This document shows, in pieces, positions 42,115-51,774 of a stretch of DNA of 64,000 nucleotides. The notes beneath the pieces were generated by a model. It made no database searches. It was not told the DNA's origin and saw nothing but the letters and a program-made list of their open reading frames with translations. The translations under genes and the position numbers were made by a program. Source of the DNA: Arenicola marina (taxonomy: Eukaryota; Annelida; Polychaeta; Arenicolidae); the NCBI GenBank assembly GCA_964019135.1, contig OZ025261.1, positions 36,508,820 through 36,572,819 on the forward strand, read 5' to 3'. The stretch's first letter is position 1; each line of letters opens with the position of its first letter.

Positions 42115-44677
42115 TGAGCCACAGCCACATTACACAATATGAGCCACAGCCACATTGCACAATATGAGCCAGAGCCACATTGCACAATATGAGCCACAGC
42201 CACATTGCTCAATATGAGCCAGTCACATTGCTCAATATAAGCAGTAGTCACATTGCCTATTATGAGCCATAGTCATATTGCTCAATAGGAGTCCTAGTCA
42301 CATTGCTCATTATGAGCCATAGTCACATTGCTCAATAGGAGTCCTGGTCACATTGCTCATTATGAGCCATAGTCATATTGCTCAATAGGAGTCCTAGTCA
42401 CATTGCTCATTATGAGCCATAGTCACATTGCTCAATAGGAGTCCTGGTCACATTGCTCATTATGAGCCATAGTCATATTGCTTAATACGAGATATAGTCA
42501 CATTGCTCAATAGGAGTCCTAGTCACATTGCTCATTATGAGCCATAGTCACATTGCTCAATAGGAGTCCTAGTCACATTGCTCAATATGAGCCAGTCACA
42601 TTGCTCAATATAAGCAATAGTCACAGTGCTCAATAGGAGTCCTAGTCACATTGCTCATTATGAGCCATAGTCATATTGCTTAATACGAGCTATAGTCACA
42701 TTGCTCATTATGAGCCATAGTCATATTGCTTAATACGAGCTATAGTCACATTGCTCATTATGAGCCATAGTCATATTGCTTAATACGAGCTATAGTCACA
42801 TTGCTCATTATGAGCCATAGTCATATTGCTTAATACGAGCTATAGTCACATTGCTCATTATGAGCCATAGTCATATTGCTTAATACGAGCTATAGCCACA
42901 TTGCTCATTATGAGCCATAGTCATATTGCTTAATACGAGCTATAGTCACATTGCTCATTATGAGCCATAGTCATATTGCTTAATACGAGCTATAGTCACA
43001 TTGCTCATTATGAGCCATAGTCATATTGCTTAATACGAGATATAGTCACATTGCTCAATAGGAGTCCTAGTCACATTGCTCATTATGAGCCATAGTCACA
43101 TTGCTCAATAGGAGTCCTAGTCACATTGCTCAATATGAGCCAGTCACATTGCTCAATATAAGCAATAGTCACATTGCTCAATAGGAGTCCTAGTCACATT
43201 GCTCATTATGAGCCATAGTCATATTGCTTAATACGAGCTATAGTCACATTGCTCAATAGGAGTCCTAGTCACATTGCTCATTATGAGCCATAGTCATATT
43301 GCTTAATACGAGCTATAGTCACATTGCTCAATAGGAGTCCTAGTCACATTGCTCATTATGAGCCATAGTCATATTGCTTAATACGAGCTATAGTCACATT
43401 GCTCATTATGAGCCATAGTCATATTGCTTAATACGAGCTATAGTCACATTGCTCAATAGGAGTCCTAGTCACATTGCTCATTTTGAGCCATAGTCATATT
43501 GTCCACTATGAGCCATAGTCATATTGCTTAATACGAGCTATAGTCACATTGCTCAATAGGAGCAATAGTCACATTGCTCATTTTGAGCCATAGTCATATT
43601 GTCCACTATGAGCCATAGTGATATTGCTTAATACGAGTCATAGTCACATTGCTCAACATGAGATATAATTCATTAGCTCAATGTTAGTCATAGTCACATT
43701 GCTCAATATGAGCCACAGCCACAATGCTCATTATGAGTCCTAGTCACATTGCTTAATATGATATATAATCCATTACCTCAGTATTAGTCAGTCACATTGC
43801 TCAATGTAAGCCACAGCCACATTGCTCAACATGAGCCACAGTCACATTACACAATATGAGCCATAGTCACATTTCATAGTACGAGCCATAGTGACATTGT
43901 TCATTATGGGCCATAGTCATATTGCTTAATCGATTAGTCGCAAGGAACCGCCGTTAGAGAAATTGTAGACACCTATTTCCCTTACTTGTGAAATATATTT
44001 TGTTCATGAAAGGATGATGACATTACAATAGTCACATTACACAATATGAGCCATAGCCACATTGCTCAGTGTGAGCCACAGTCACATTGCACAATATGAG
44101 CTGTAGTCACATTGCCCATTATGACCCATAGTCACATTGCCCAACATAAGTCCTGGTCACATTGCTCATTATGAGCCATAGTCCTATTGCTTAATACGAG
44201 TCATAGTCACATTGTTCCACATGATATATAGTCCATTAGCTCAGTGTAAGTCATAGTCACATTGCTCAATATGAGCCACAGCCACAATGCTCTAGATGAG
44301 CCACAGCCACATTGCCCATTATGAGCCATAGTCATATGGCTTAAGATGAGTCGTAGTCACATTGCTTAATACGAGCTATAGTCACATTTGTCATTATGAG
44401 CCGTACTCACATTGCCCATTATGAGTCAATCACATTGCACAATATGAGTCCTAATCACATTGCCCATTATGATCTATAGTCACATTGCTTAATACGAGTC
44501 CTAGTCGTCACATTACTCAATATGAACCATAATCACATTGCTCAACATGAGCCTTAGTCACATTGCTCAACATGAGATATAATCCATTAGCTCAACATGA
44601 GATATAATCCATTAGCTGAACATTAGGCATAGCCACATTGCTCAATATGAGCCATAGTCACATTGTTTAGCATGAGT
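42112..44677. repeat. 25-bp minisatellite, array 2 (inverted orientation)
   Basis: About 100 units with core TAGTCACATTGCTCATTATG plus AGCCA, the reverse complement of the family in arrays 1 and 3. A 50-bp dimer (one GAGCCATAGTCATATTGCTT unit plus one TACGAGCTATAGTCACATTG unit) is amplified at 42,650-43,040, and a 75-bp trimer type with AATAGGAGTCC also recurs. At 43,927-44,030 the array is broken by about 100 bp of other sequence beginning with the 20-bp direct repeat. Confidence 0.93.
43934..43953. repeat. 20-bp direct repeat, right copy
   Basis: Second copy of TTAGTCGCAAGGAACCGCCG, identical to 41,490-41,509. Confidence 0.6.
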
Positions 44678-44972
44678 CAGTCACAAAGTCGGAAGGCTTT
44701 GCACTGAAAATATAAGCAGAACTCCCAAGGAACCAATGAAGTTGGGGTTTGTACCATGGTAAAAATGTACATCATGAGAACGTTAAGCAGCAATACGAAG
44801 GTCATAGATTTTGTAACTTCTTTAAGACCAAATGGTAAACGGACCGAGTAGGAGAGGCGGTGGGAGTCGTCTTCATTGCTCGCAGCGTGACACTTTGTAG
44901 CCGTCTCCGTACCAAAGTGGGGCTCACAGTCAGGCGGACCATACGCCCATGACAATAACGTTAAACACCATG

Positions 44973-45201
44973 AGGGCCCCTGAGGGGGGGTAGCCATGTC
45001 GCTTGTCGATTTTAAGAAAGGTCCATGTCGCGTATCGATTTTAAGAAAAGTTCTATGTCGCGTGTCGATTTTAAGAAAAGTTCCAAGTCGCGTGTCGCTA
45101 AGTCTTATGTCGCATGTCGATTCTAAGGCAACCCCAATGTCGCGTTGTCGAATTTTAAAAGTCGCCGTGTCGCCGTGTCGAAAAAGCACCTCTGGGGCCC
45201 T
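44973..45201. mobile_element. Candidate small TIR element with internal 30-bp repeats
   Basis: Ends are inverted repeats (AGGGCCCCTGAGG on the left, AGGGCCCCAGAGG read inward from the right). Flanking octamers ACACCATG and ACCATATG agree at five of eight positions, which would be a decayed 8-bp target duplication as in hAT elements. The interior consists of about six degenerate units of roughly 30 bp (ATGTCGCGTGTCGATTTTAA type). Non-coding. Confidence 0.4.
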
Positions 45202-45335
45202 ACCATATGTATTGCATAACACTTGGGCTCATTTAGTTTTAAATGTCACACTGCGCTCAGGCTAAAGTTGAAACCAATATCGCATGTGTAATTGGAAAAG
45301 GCTCCATCAGTTTTCATTAACGTAATTAGCAATGA

Positions 45336-45567
45336 ATGAAGTATCGATATTTCACTGACATACGGAATCGCTGTTCAAGCGCTGCAACACGTCAAGTCAT
45401 TCAGCTGACCCATCACAAGGAGACCTTTAATGTCATCACTTGCGGCCTGATCGATAGAGCTTTTTTTCCTGGGCTTTGCGCCTTGTTTAAAGTTTGCTTC
45501 AGCGTCACATCAGTCCTCTCATGTCATGCGCACGGACATGATGGGTATTATGCCCCATTCTGACCAC
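45336..45567 (+). promoter_or_regulatory. Conserved 5' flank of fucosyltransferase copy 3
   Basis: Inverted and diverged counterpart of 15,295-15,530 and 28,921-29,150. Retained pieces include AGTATCGATATTTCACTGAC and CACAAGGAGACCTTTAATGT. An earlier in-frame ATG at 45,526 exists only because this flank stays open. Confidence 0.4.
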
Positions 45568-47085
45568 ATGGAGCTGGTGGAGGCGGCTGGACAAGACAGC
45601 CGTCACAGACACTGGTTGTTGCTGCTGCTGCCCCAGCATTGGTTGTTCGGCGTTTGTGTCGTCGTGGTAGTTGGGCTGGAAGTGTTTTTGGCACGACAGG
45701 AAGCTCGTCAGCATGTCTTCCTGTCGGAGTGGCCCGTGGCGGTTGGTACCGGAACGGATCGCGAGCCCTATATGGAGAATGTATCACAACTCTCGGGTAC
45801 GGCACAGTTATCTAAACATGCGGATGGCCATTTAAACACAATCGGATCGAAGACGAACAAGTCACAAAAGAAGCAGCGCCACAATGTACATAAATCTGGA
45901 AGGTCAGACGAAAAGAAATCTTCAAAAATATTACGAAAAGGTGATAATTTAGTAATAGATTATAAAGAAGCCACCACAGTGACTGCAGAAGGATCAACGG
46001 CGACGAATAGGACAGAGGATAAAACTATTGACGAAGCGAACGCCGTGACAACAAAACGCACAAAGCTCATACTTTACTGGAATACTTTCTTCGGCGCCGA
46101 GGATTTCACCTTTGGCATCGGCCAAGCGCCTTTTGAGCGTCACAAATGCCCCGTATCCGGATGCGAGATGACGAGCGACAAATCTCGCTTCTGGGAGGCG
46201 GACGCCGTCCTCTTTCACTTCGTCCCGGGGTGCGACTTGGAAACGATCCCGACGAGAGCGCGTCCGGATCAGATATACGTCTTCTTCCTATTGGAGACCC
46301 CGCTTCATGTCTTCACCGCATCCAGAAACTTGTCCGAGTACGGCGGGATATTTAACCTCACCATGACCTACCGCCGAGATTCTGATATCTGGATCCCGCA
46401 CGGCGTGGCAGAGGCGTTGCCGGCGTCTGGATCTATCCGCAGGGATCTCGCAGGATCGCTGAGGCAACTCCTGCAGAAAAAGACCAAGCTCATCGCGCGG
46501 GTCGTAAGCAATTGCCGCGGTCATAGTCGCCGGATGGATTACGTCTACGAGTTGTCTAAATACGTCCCTGTCGATATATACGGGGCGTGTGGGACGTACG
46601 AATGCTCTGGTAGAGTTCACGCTGATTCATGCTTCCCCAAAATTGACGAGGAGTACAAATTTTATTTATCTTTCGAGAACAGCGTATGTCGTGATTACAT
46701 GACGGAGAAGCTGTTTCACCCGCTGACTCACGGCGTGGTACCCATCGTTCTGGGCGGCGGAAACTACTCCCAGAGCATACCATCCCACTCGTACATCAAC
46801 ATTCGAGACTTCGATAGCCCCCGGCAACTCGCCAAACACATTAGATACCTGTCGCGCAATGACGACGAGTACCTCAAGTATTTCCGCTGGAAGTCAGATT
46901 GGTACATCCGGGGCCTTGGCTGGACGCGGCCCCGCGGCTTCTGTCGGTTGTGTGAGATAATGAACGATCCCGCCTATCGCTTCCGGTCCGGGTTTGATCT
47001 CAAGCGTTGGTGGCAAGACGGCGGCGAATGCTTGTCGGGGGAGGACTTGGGGGAGTGGCTACGGATGAGTAACTGGCGGCGTTAA
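45568..47085 (+). CDS. Alpha-1,3-fucosyltransferase (GT10), copy 3
   Basis: A 505-residue single-exon paralogue on the opposite strand from copies 1 and 2. The signal anchor (VCVVVVVGLEVFLARQEARQ region), basic stem, acceptor domain and GDP-fucose-binding domain are all present; the family signature reads YLSFENSVCRDYMTEKLF. The stem carries small indels (SQLSGTAQLSKHADGHLN) and more substitutions than copies 1 and 2 show between themselves, so copy 3 split off earlier. Changes in the catalytic part include LLETPLHVF for LFETPLQIF and H-P-L-T for R-P-L-T. The start is aligned to MELVEA of the other copies although the frame is open 14 codons further. Intact and probably functional. Confidence 0.92.
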   Translation: MELVEAAGQDSRHRHWLLLLLPQHWLFGVCVVVVVGLEVFLARQEARQHVFLSEWPVAVGTGTDREPYMENVSQLSGTAQLSKHADGHLNTIGSKTNKSQKKQRHNVHKSGRSDEKKSSKILRKGDNLVIDYKEATTVTAEGSTATNRTEDKTIDEANAVTTKRTKLILYWNTFFGAEDFTFGIGQAPFERHKCPVSGCEMTSDKSRFWEADAVLFHFVPGCDLETIPTRARPDQIYVFFLLETPLHVFTASRNLSEYGGIFNLTMTYRRDSDIWIPHGVAEALPASGSIRRDLAGSLRQLLQKKTKLIARVVSNCRGHSRRMDYVYELSKYVPVDIYGACGTYECSGRVHADSCFPKIDEEYKFYLSFENSVCRDYMTEKLFHPLTHGVVPIVLGGGNYSQSIPSHSYINIRDFDSPRQLAKHIRYLSRNDDEYLKYFRWKSDWYIRGLGWTRPRGFCRLCEIMNDPAYRFRSGFDLKRWWQDGGECLSGEDLGEWLRMSNWRR

Positions 47086-47127
47086 TATTGGTGACGCTCT
47101 ACAGTTCACTTGATTGTTGCGATTACA

Positions 47128-47133
47128 AATACA
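47128..47133 (+). terminator. Weak poly(A) signal position of fucosyltransferase copy 3
   Basis: Where copies 1 and 2 have AATAAA, copy 3 has AATACA about 45 bases after the stop. This is a weak variant, so 3' end processing may use another site. Confidence 0.35.
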
Positions 47134-47205
47134 ATTTCACAAAAATGGAGACTTCTGACATTCACCAAAGTGTGTAATGAATTAGGATGTTGTCCATGAA
47201 AGATG

Positions 47206-47745
47206 AAAGTTTGGTATCCAAGAAGGGCGGGGTCATGGGTTATTATTTGGTTATGCGGGGAACAGCTCCCAAGCCTGCGTGCAGGGAACCAGCGGAGCAG
47301 AGGTGGCGCCACGGCCGGGAACAATAGACGGGGAGATCATTTTCCGGCGGGGGGGGGGGCGGAGTCAGTAGCGAGGGAGCAGCAGTTGGGAGCGAACGTG
47401 TTTCGTTGACGAGGGGGAAAGTTAACTGGTTAGGATCTCTATTAGTTGGATACACCGCACTGTGGAGCAAGGGGCTGGCAGCAAGTTATCAAACTGATGC
47501 CAGGTAATTTGCGCACCGTTTAACTGAGTTAGTGACTTGTTTCTTTTAATTGGGTTGTAATAAATCATCGAAACTTTGACCACTGCGTTTCGCCCCAATG
47601 CCTTCGCCATCACGTGTTAAGCCAAGACCGTCTCGGAACGAACGCCCACTTTAGGGTTGTCTAAATTAAGTTTTAGAGATATTAAATTAACACAACGAGA
47701 AGTACATTAAAGTGAGAAAAGACACTTCTTCCTAAAATATTACAA
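47206..47745. other. Sequence present only in the 3' flank of copy 3
   Basis: The flank homologous to 13,672-13,740 breaks off near GAAAGATGAAAG and resumes at CATTCTCCGGATGCC (about 47,749). Some 540 bp intervene, GC-rich with a poly-G run at 47,347-47,360. No coding signal is seen. The breakpoint lies within about 10 bases of where the retrotransposon entered copy 1. Confidence 0.5.
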
Positions 47746-48511
47746 AAGCATTCTCCGGATGCCAGTCTGTGTATATGTTGTGCTTGGTCCTGGCGGCCAG
47801 GCACCATCTGTCGAGCGTGCAAGCAAAACAATAATGTACATAAAAGGTACGTATACGACAGGGGCGCCTCCCTAGGTCAGTCTGTAAGCAGGCTGCTGGA
47901 TAAACAGGTCCTGAAGACCAACATTTGCATTTAGGGACAGTTTAATCCAACCCATATCATTGTCTCGGCAGGTGTCTTGACCCAATTGGCCTTAATATGT
48001 GCCACAGCGGCCTAATACAGCAACATTCATTTCTTATATAAAGAGTTATATATATTACATACATACAGGTATTAAAATTTGAATTATAGGAAAACGTTCC
48101 AAGTAGCCATACATGAATTTAGTATAAAAAGAGGATATGGGATCATATGGGCGGATAATAATCAACACCCATGTCATTGCTTGGCAGGTTTCTTTGCCTA
48201 ATTGGCCGTAACGTGCGCTTAAGCTGCCTAATATACCAATATTCATCCAGTTTATAAATAATCATACATCAAGTATTATAATTTTAATCAAGTGAAGATA
48301 TTAAGTTCCAAGTAGTCATAACTGAACTTAAATACTTCATAAATGAAGGAAACAAACAGCGCCCAAATCACTTGATATGGGATATGGCATAACATGGTGG
48401 ATCATAAACAACACCCAGCTGTCATCTGACATTCTCTTAAAGAGAGGGATAAGTGGCTTGCCTTCGCTTCTATTGTAACTTTTTCAATACGTATAGTATC
48501 AGCTAGACACC
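47746..48511 (-). repeat. Inverted, diverged copy of the dispersed 3'-flank repeat (two adjacent copies)
   Basis: Counterpart of 11,870-12,256 and 26,890-27,281 in opposite orientation: CTGTAAGCAGGCTGC, AGTTTAATCCAACCCATATC, AATTGGCCTTAATATGTG, GATATGGGATCATATGGGCG. A second, more diverged copy follows at about 48,160-48,420 (ATGTCATTGCTTGGCAGG), so the unit was duplicated in tandem here. No gene is seen. Confidence 0.75.
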
Positions 48512-49355
48512 TCCAGCCTCCAGCCTACAGCCTCCGACCTCCAGCCTCCGGCCTCCAGCCTCCGGCGTCCAGCCTCCAGCCTCCAGCCTTCAGTCTCCAT
48601 TTTCCAGCCTCCAGCCTCCAGCCTACAGCCTCCAACCTCCAGCCTCCAACCTCCAGCCTCCAGCCTTCAGTCTTCAGTCTCCAGTCTCCAGCCTCCAGCC
48701 TCCAATCTCCAGCCTCCAGCCTTCAGTCTTCAGTCTTCAGTCTCCAGTCTCCAGCCTCCAACCTCCAGCCTCCAGCCTCCAGCCTTCAGTCTCCAGCCTC
48801 CAACCTCCAGCCTCCAACCTCCAGCCTCCAGTCTTCAGTCTCCAGTCTCCAGCCTCCAACCTCCAGCCTCCAGCCTTCAGTCTTCAGTCTCCAGTCTCCA
48901 GCCTCCATCCTCCAACCTCCAGCCTCCAGCCTCAAGCCTCCAGCCTCTAGCCTTCAGTCTCCAGTTTCCAGTCTCCAGCCTTCAGCCTCCAACCTCCAAA
49001 CTCCAGCCTCCAGCCTTCAGTCTCCAGCCTCCAACCTCCAGCCTCCAACCTCCAGCCTCTAGCCTTCAGTCTTCAGTCTCAAGTCTCCAGCCTCCAACCT
49101 CCAGCCTCCAGCCTTCAGTCTTCAGTCTCCAGTCTCCAGCCTCCATCCACCAACCTCCAGTCTCCAGCCTCAAGCCTCCAGCCTCTAGCCTTCAGTCTCC
49201 AGTTTCCAGACTCCAGCCTTCAGCCTCCAACCTCCAAACTCCAGCCTCTAGCCTCCTCCAGCCTCCAGCCTTCAGTCTCCAGCCTCCAGCCTCCAGCCTC
49301 AAGCCTCCAGCCTCCAGCCCCCAGCCTTCAGCCTTCAGCCCCCAGCCTTCAGCAT
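48512..49355. repeat. CTCCAGC-type 7-bp repeat, expanded
   Basis: About 840 bp of imperfect 7-bp units (CTCCAGC, with CTCCAAC, TTCAGTC and TCTCCAG variants) and larger blocks such as CAGCCTTCAGTCTTCAGTCT repeated several times. It occupies the place, relative to the fucosyltransferase module, where copy 2 has about five GGCTGGA units (26,832-26,868) and copy 1 about two. Confidence 0.9.
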
Positions 49356-50338
49356 CCAATATCCACAGAGATCTATTCACAAAGCCTCGTAACATTTTCT
49401 CGTAAAATAAAACGATGGAATTGCCTGCCCGAAGGATATTGAATTGATCATAAATATTTGGCAAACATAGCTTTGAATAATATTGGTGGAAAATGAATTG
49501 CACGAAGACGACTGAACCCCAATAATCGAAATATAACGATTCTCGTACACTATCATGTAAAAAGTATTTGATGTTGAACGACTACACTCCATATCTCTAG
49601 AAATACACACAATAATCGATAAGATTGCGCAAATACGTAGCTTAGCTATTAGCAATCGATACGGCTTCAATATGGGTGATAAACCATGCATACGTTGACT
49701 GTCATTTTGCCCATGCCATACAAACGTGTCACAGCGACTACAAGTCTAGTGCGGCCTTTACTTACTATTCCAGGCTCCACCCTGCGCATGCTCCGCGCTC
49801 TTTCAGGCTCAACCCTGCGCACGCTCCGCGCCATACCAGGCTCCACCCTGCGCACGCTCCGCGCCTTTCCGCTGAACATGCGTTGTGCCAGCCTGATCTG
49901 AATAATCTCGGTGATTATTTTGTTAATTTGTGATTATTTTGTTAACTATTGAGAAATGTTATGTAGCATGTCCAGTCAAGTGGAAGTTCAGATTTGCTAG
50001 GCTAAAAACTTGTTGCCTTGCATGTAATGTTGTTTTGACGCGCACCCAACTGGTCGAAGTTTGTTTGCAGGCCGGTGATCCTTCTTGCCATGAAAGGGGC
50101 AGTGGTTCATGTGGCGTTAGAGGCATTATTTTATGTAAAACTGGTTGCAGCGCGACATTTCCATGTTGTTGGGAATCGTAAGGATTTGCTTATTCAGCCC
50201 AGACTTTGCCTACATTACACCAAATAATTTATAGAACAAGAAGCGAAAGCGCGACGTAAAACGGTAACAAGACATGCGCGCGCGCCGCCTAGCGGGGAGA
50301 GTTAATCAGCGCTCGGTCAACTCGGTGCAGACGGCAAA
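49356..50338. other. Intergenic with a small GC-rich tandem repeat
   Basis: Positions 49,770-49,872 hold about three units near 33 bp (AGGCTCCACCCTGCGCA, then CGCTCCGCGC). The stretch 49,680-49,770 resembles 19,900-19,990. No convincing gene is seen before the possible THAP exon. Confidence 0.5.
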
Positions 50339-50463
50339 ATGGACGCAGGTTGTAGCCGCTGGAAGTCCGGTCGTGGCACAATTCGTGCGTCATGGAGTTG
50401 CCACAATTATAAAGGGACAAGAGGAGATATTTCCTTCTTTCAATTCCCCAGGGACAAAGAGAG
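50339..50463 (+). CDS. Possible THAP-domain first exon or relic
   Basis: From the ATG at 50,339 the frame reads through SCHNYKGTRGDISFFQFPRD and ends at GAGAG|GTAATT, a plausible 5' splice site; without splicing a TAA follows at once. The order Cys-x-x-x-Tyr, Lys-Gly-Thr, Ile-Ser-Phe-Phe-x-Phe-Pro is that of the N-terminal half of a THAP zinc finger (C2CH), and THAP genes often have an exon end just after F-P-x-D-x-E-R. The first zinc cysteine is not in this frame; a TGCGTC (Cys-Val) sits in another frame just before it, suggesting a frameshift or a misread start. No second THAP exon was found downstream. It may also be a P-element-type transposase relic. Confidence 0.35.
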
Positions 50464-50789
50464 GTAATTGTCTTTTCTATGAGGTTTCGGCGAACAATTG
50501 GGATTAGTCCATGACCATGTTTGTTTATGTTTTGACAGGCGAACTGTCATTGTCAACTGTTTGACAGCTCAACCAGTGTCAACTGCGTGTGTGAAGATCT
50601 GTAAATTAGGCATTGTTAGTCTGATCAGACTCATGGATGTGGAATGTAGCCAAAGATATTTTCATTAATGCTTAGAGTATCGCCGTTAAATTACTGTTCA
50701 ACTGTGTCATCCCACTTTTAACACTCTTTTGCCATGGCTATGCCTAGGCTATGGCATGCAACCTAAAAATGCATCCATTTTTAGTGTCT
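50464..50789. other. Intergenic, no gene recognised
   Basis: Contains several TTTGACAG/CTGTCAA inverted motifs at 50,530-50,585; otherwise no signal. Confidence 0.35.
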
Positions 50790-51565
50790 ACGTTTCTTAT
50801 CCCCCGCCCCCCTCCCCCTCCTCCCATGCCTCTTAGGGGGTTTCCAATTTCAAAGAAGCGAACCTTTAGAATAAAATAACCCGCAAGCAAAAGAATCGTT
50901 AACAAAATTGCCCTCTACGTCCCTACTCCCCCCACCCCTCCGCCGTTACCCGCCCCCATCCCACGCCTCTTAGCGGTTGGGTGGTGTCAATGAAGCAAAC
51001 CTTTACACTCAAAAAACAATATTAAGTACAAGAAATCGTCAAAAAAATATATTATTAAAATAAAATTAAAAATCCCTCTGTATCCTAACACCCGCCCCCA
51101 CCCCTCCCCTACGCCCCTACCACCCTCCTCCCACGCCCCCTAGGGGGTGGGTGATGTCAAACAAGCGAACTTGTAGACTAAAATAACCCACAAGCCAAAA
51201 GTAAAAAACATTGCTCTAAACAATTCCTCAGAATGCCGACCCCCCCCTCCCTACGGCCCTACCCCCTCTACGCCCCTACCCACTCGTTCCATACCCCGTA
51301 GGGGGGGGGGGATGTCAAACAAGCGAACCTGTAGACTAAAATTACCCACAAGCCAAAAGAATCGGCAAAAAAAATTGCTCTAAACAATTCCTCAGAATGC
51401 CGACCCCCCCCCCCCCCTCTACGCCCCTACCCCCCTCTTTCCACGCCCCCTAGAGGGTGGGTGATGTCAAACAAGCGAACCTGTAGACTCAAATAACAAG
51501 CCAGACCAAAAAATCGGTAAAAAAATTCTGTAAACAATTCCTTAGAATGCCGACCCCCCCCCCCC
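50790..51565. repeat. Diverged tandem repeat, unit about 140-175 bp
   Basis: Five units, recognised by CCTCTTAGGGGGTTTCC-type motifs at about 50,829, 50,968, 51,141, 51,297 and 51,448. Each is followed by TCAAACAAGCGAACCTGTAG and an A-rich stretch and preceded by a C-rich stretch (poly-C up to 15). The C-tract lengths vary between units. Confidence 0.75.
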
Positions 51566-51774
51566 CCCTGTTACCAGGTTATAGATACGGCTTTCGCTTC
51601 TTTTCCATACAAGTTCTTTGATTATACCCGTCCAATGAATGACGTCAACGCTGTTAACACAGGCTCTTTGTTAAAAACACGTGCACGCGATAAACGCATG
51701 TTTAATGACAACTGTTTTCCTCAGTCAATCGTGACAAAATATTTATAACTATCATAACGGCACAAAACGGGGTT

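Noticed and set aside
42112..44677. CRISPR-like regular spacing
   Set aside because: The units are contiguous repeats without unique spacers, and the surroundings are eukaryotic.
44677..45222. 181-codon minus-strand ORF
   Set aside because: It mostly crosses the candidate small TIR element and its 30-bp repeats; no recognisable domain and no support.
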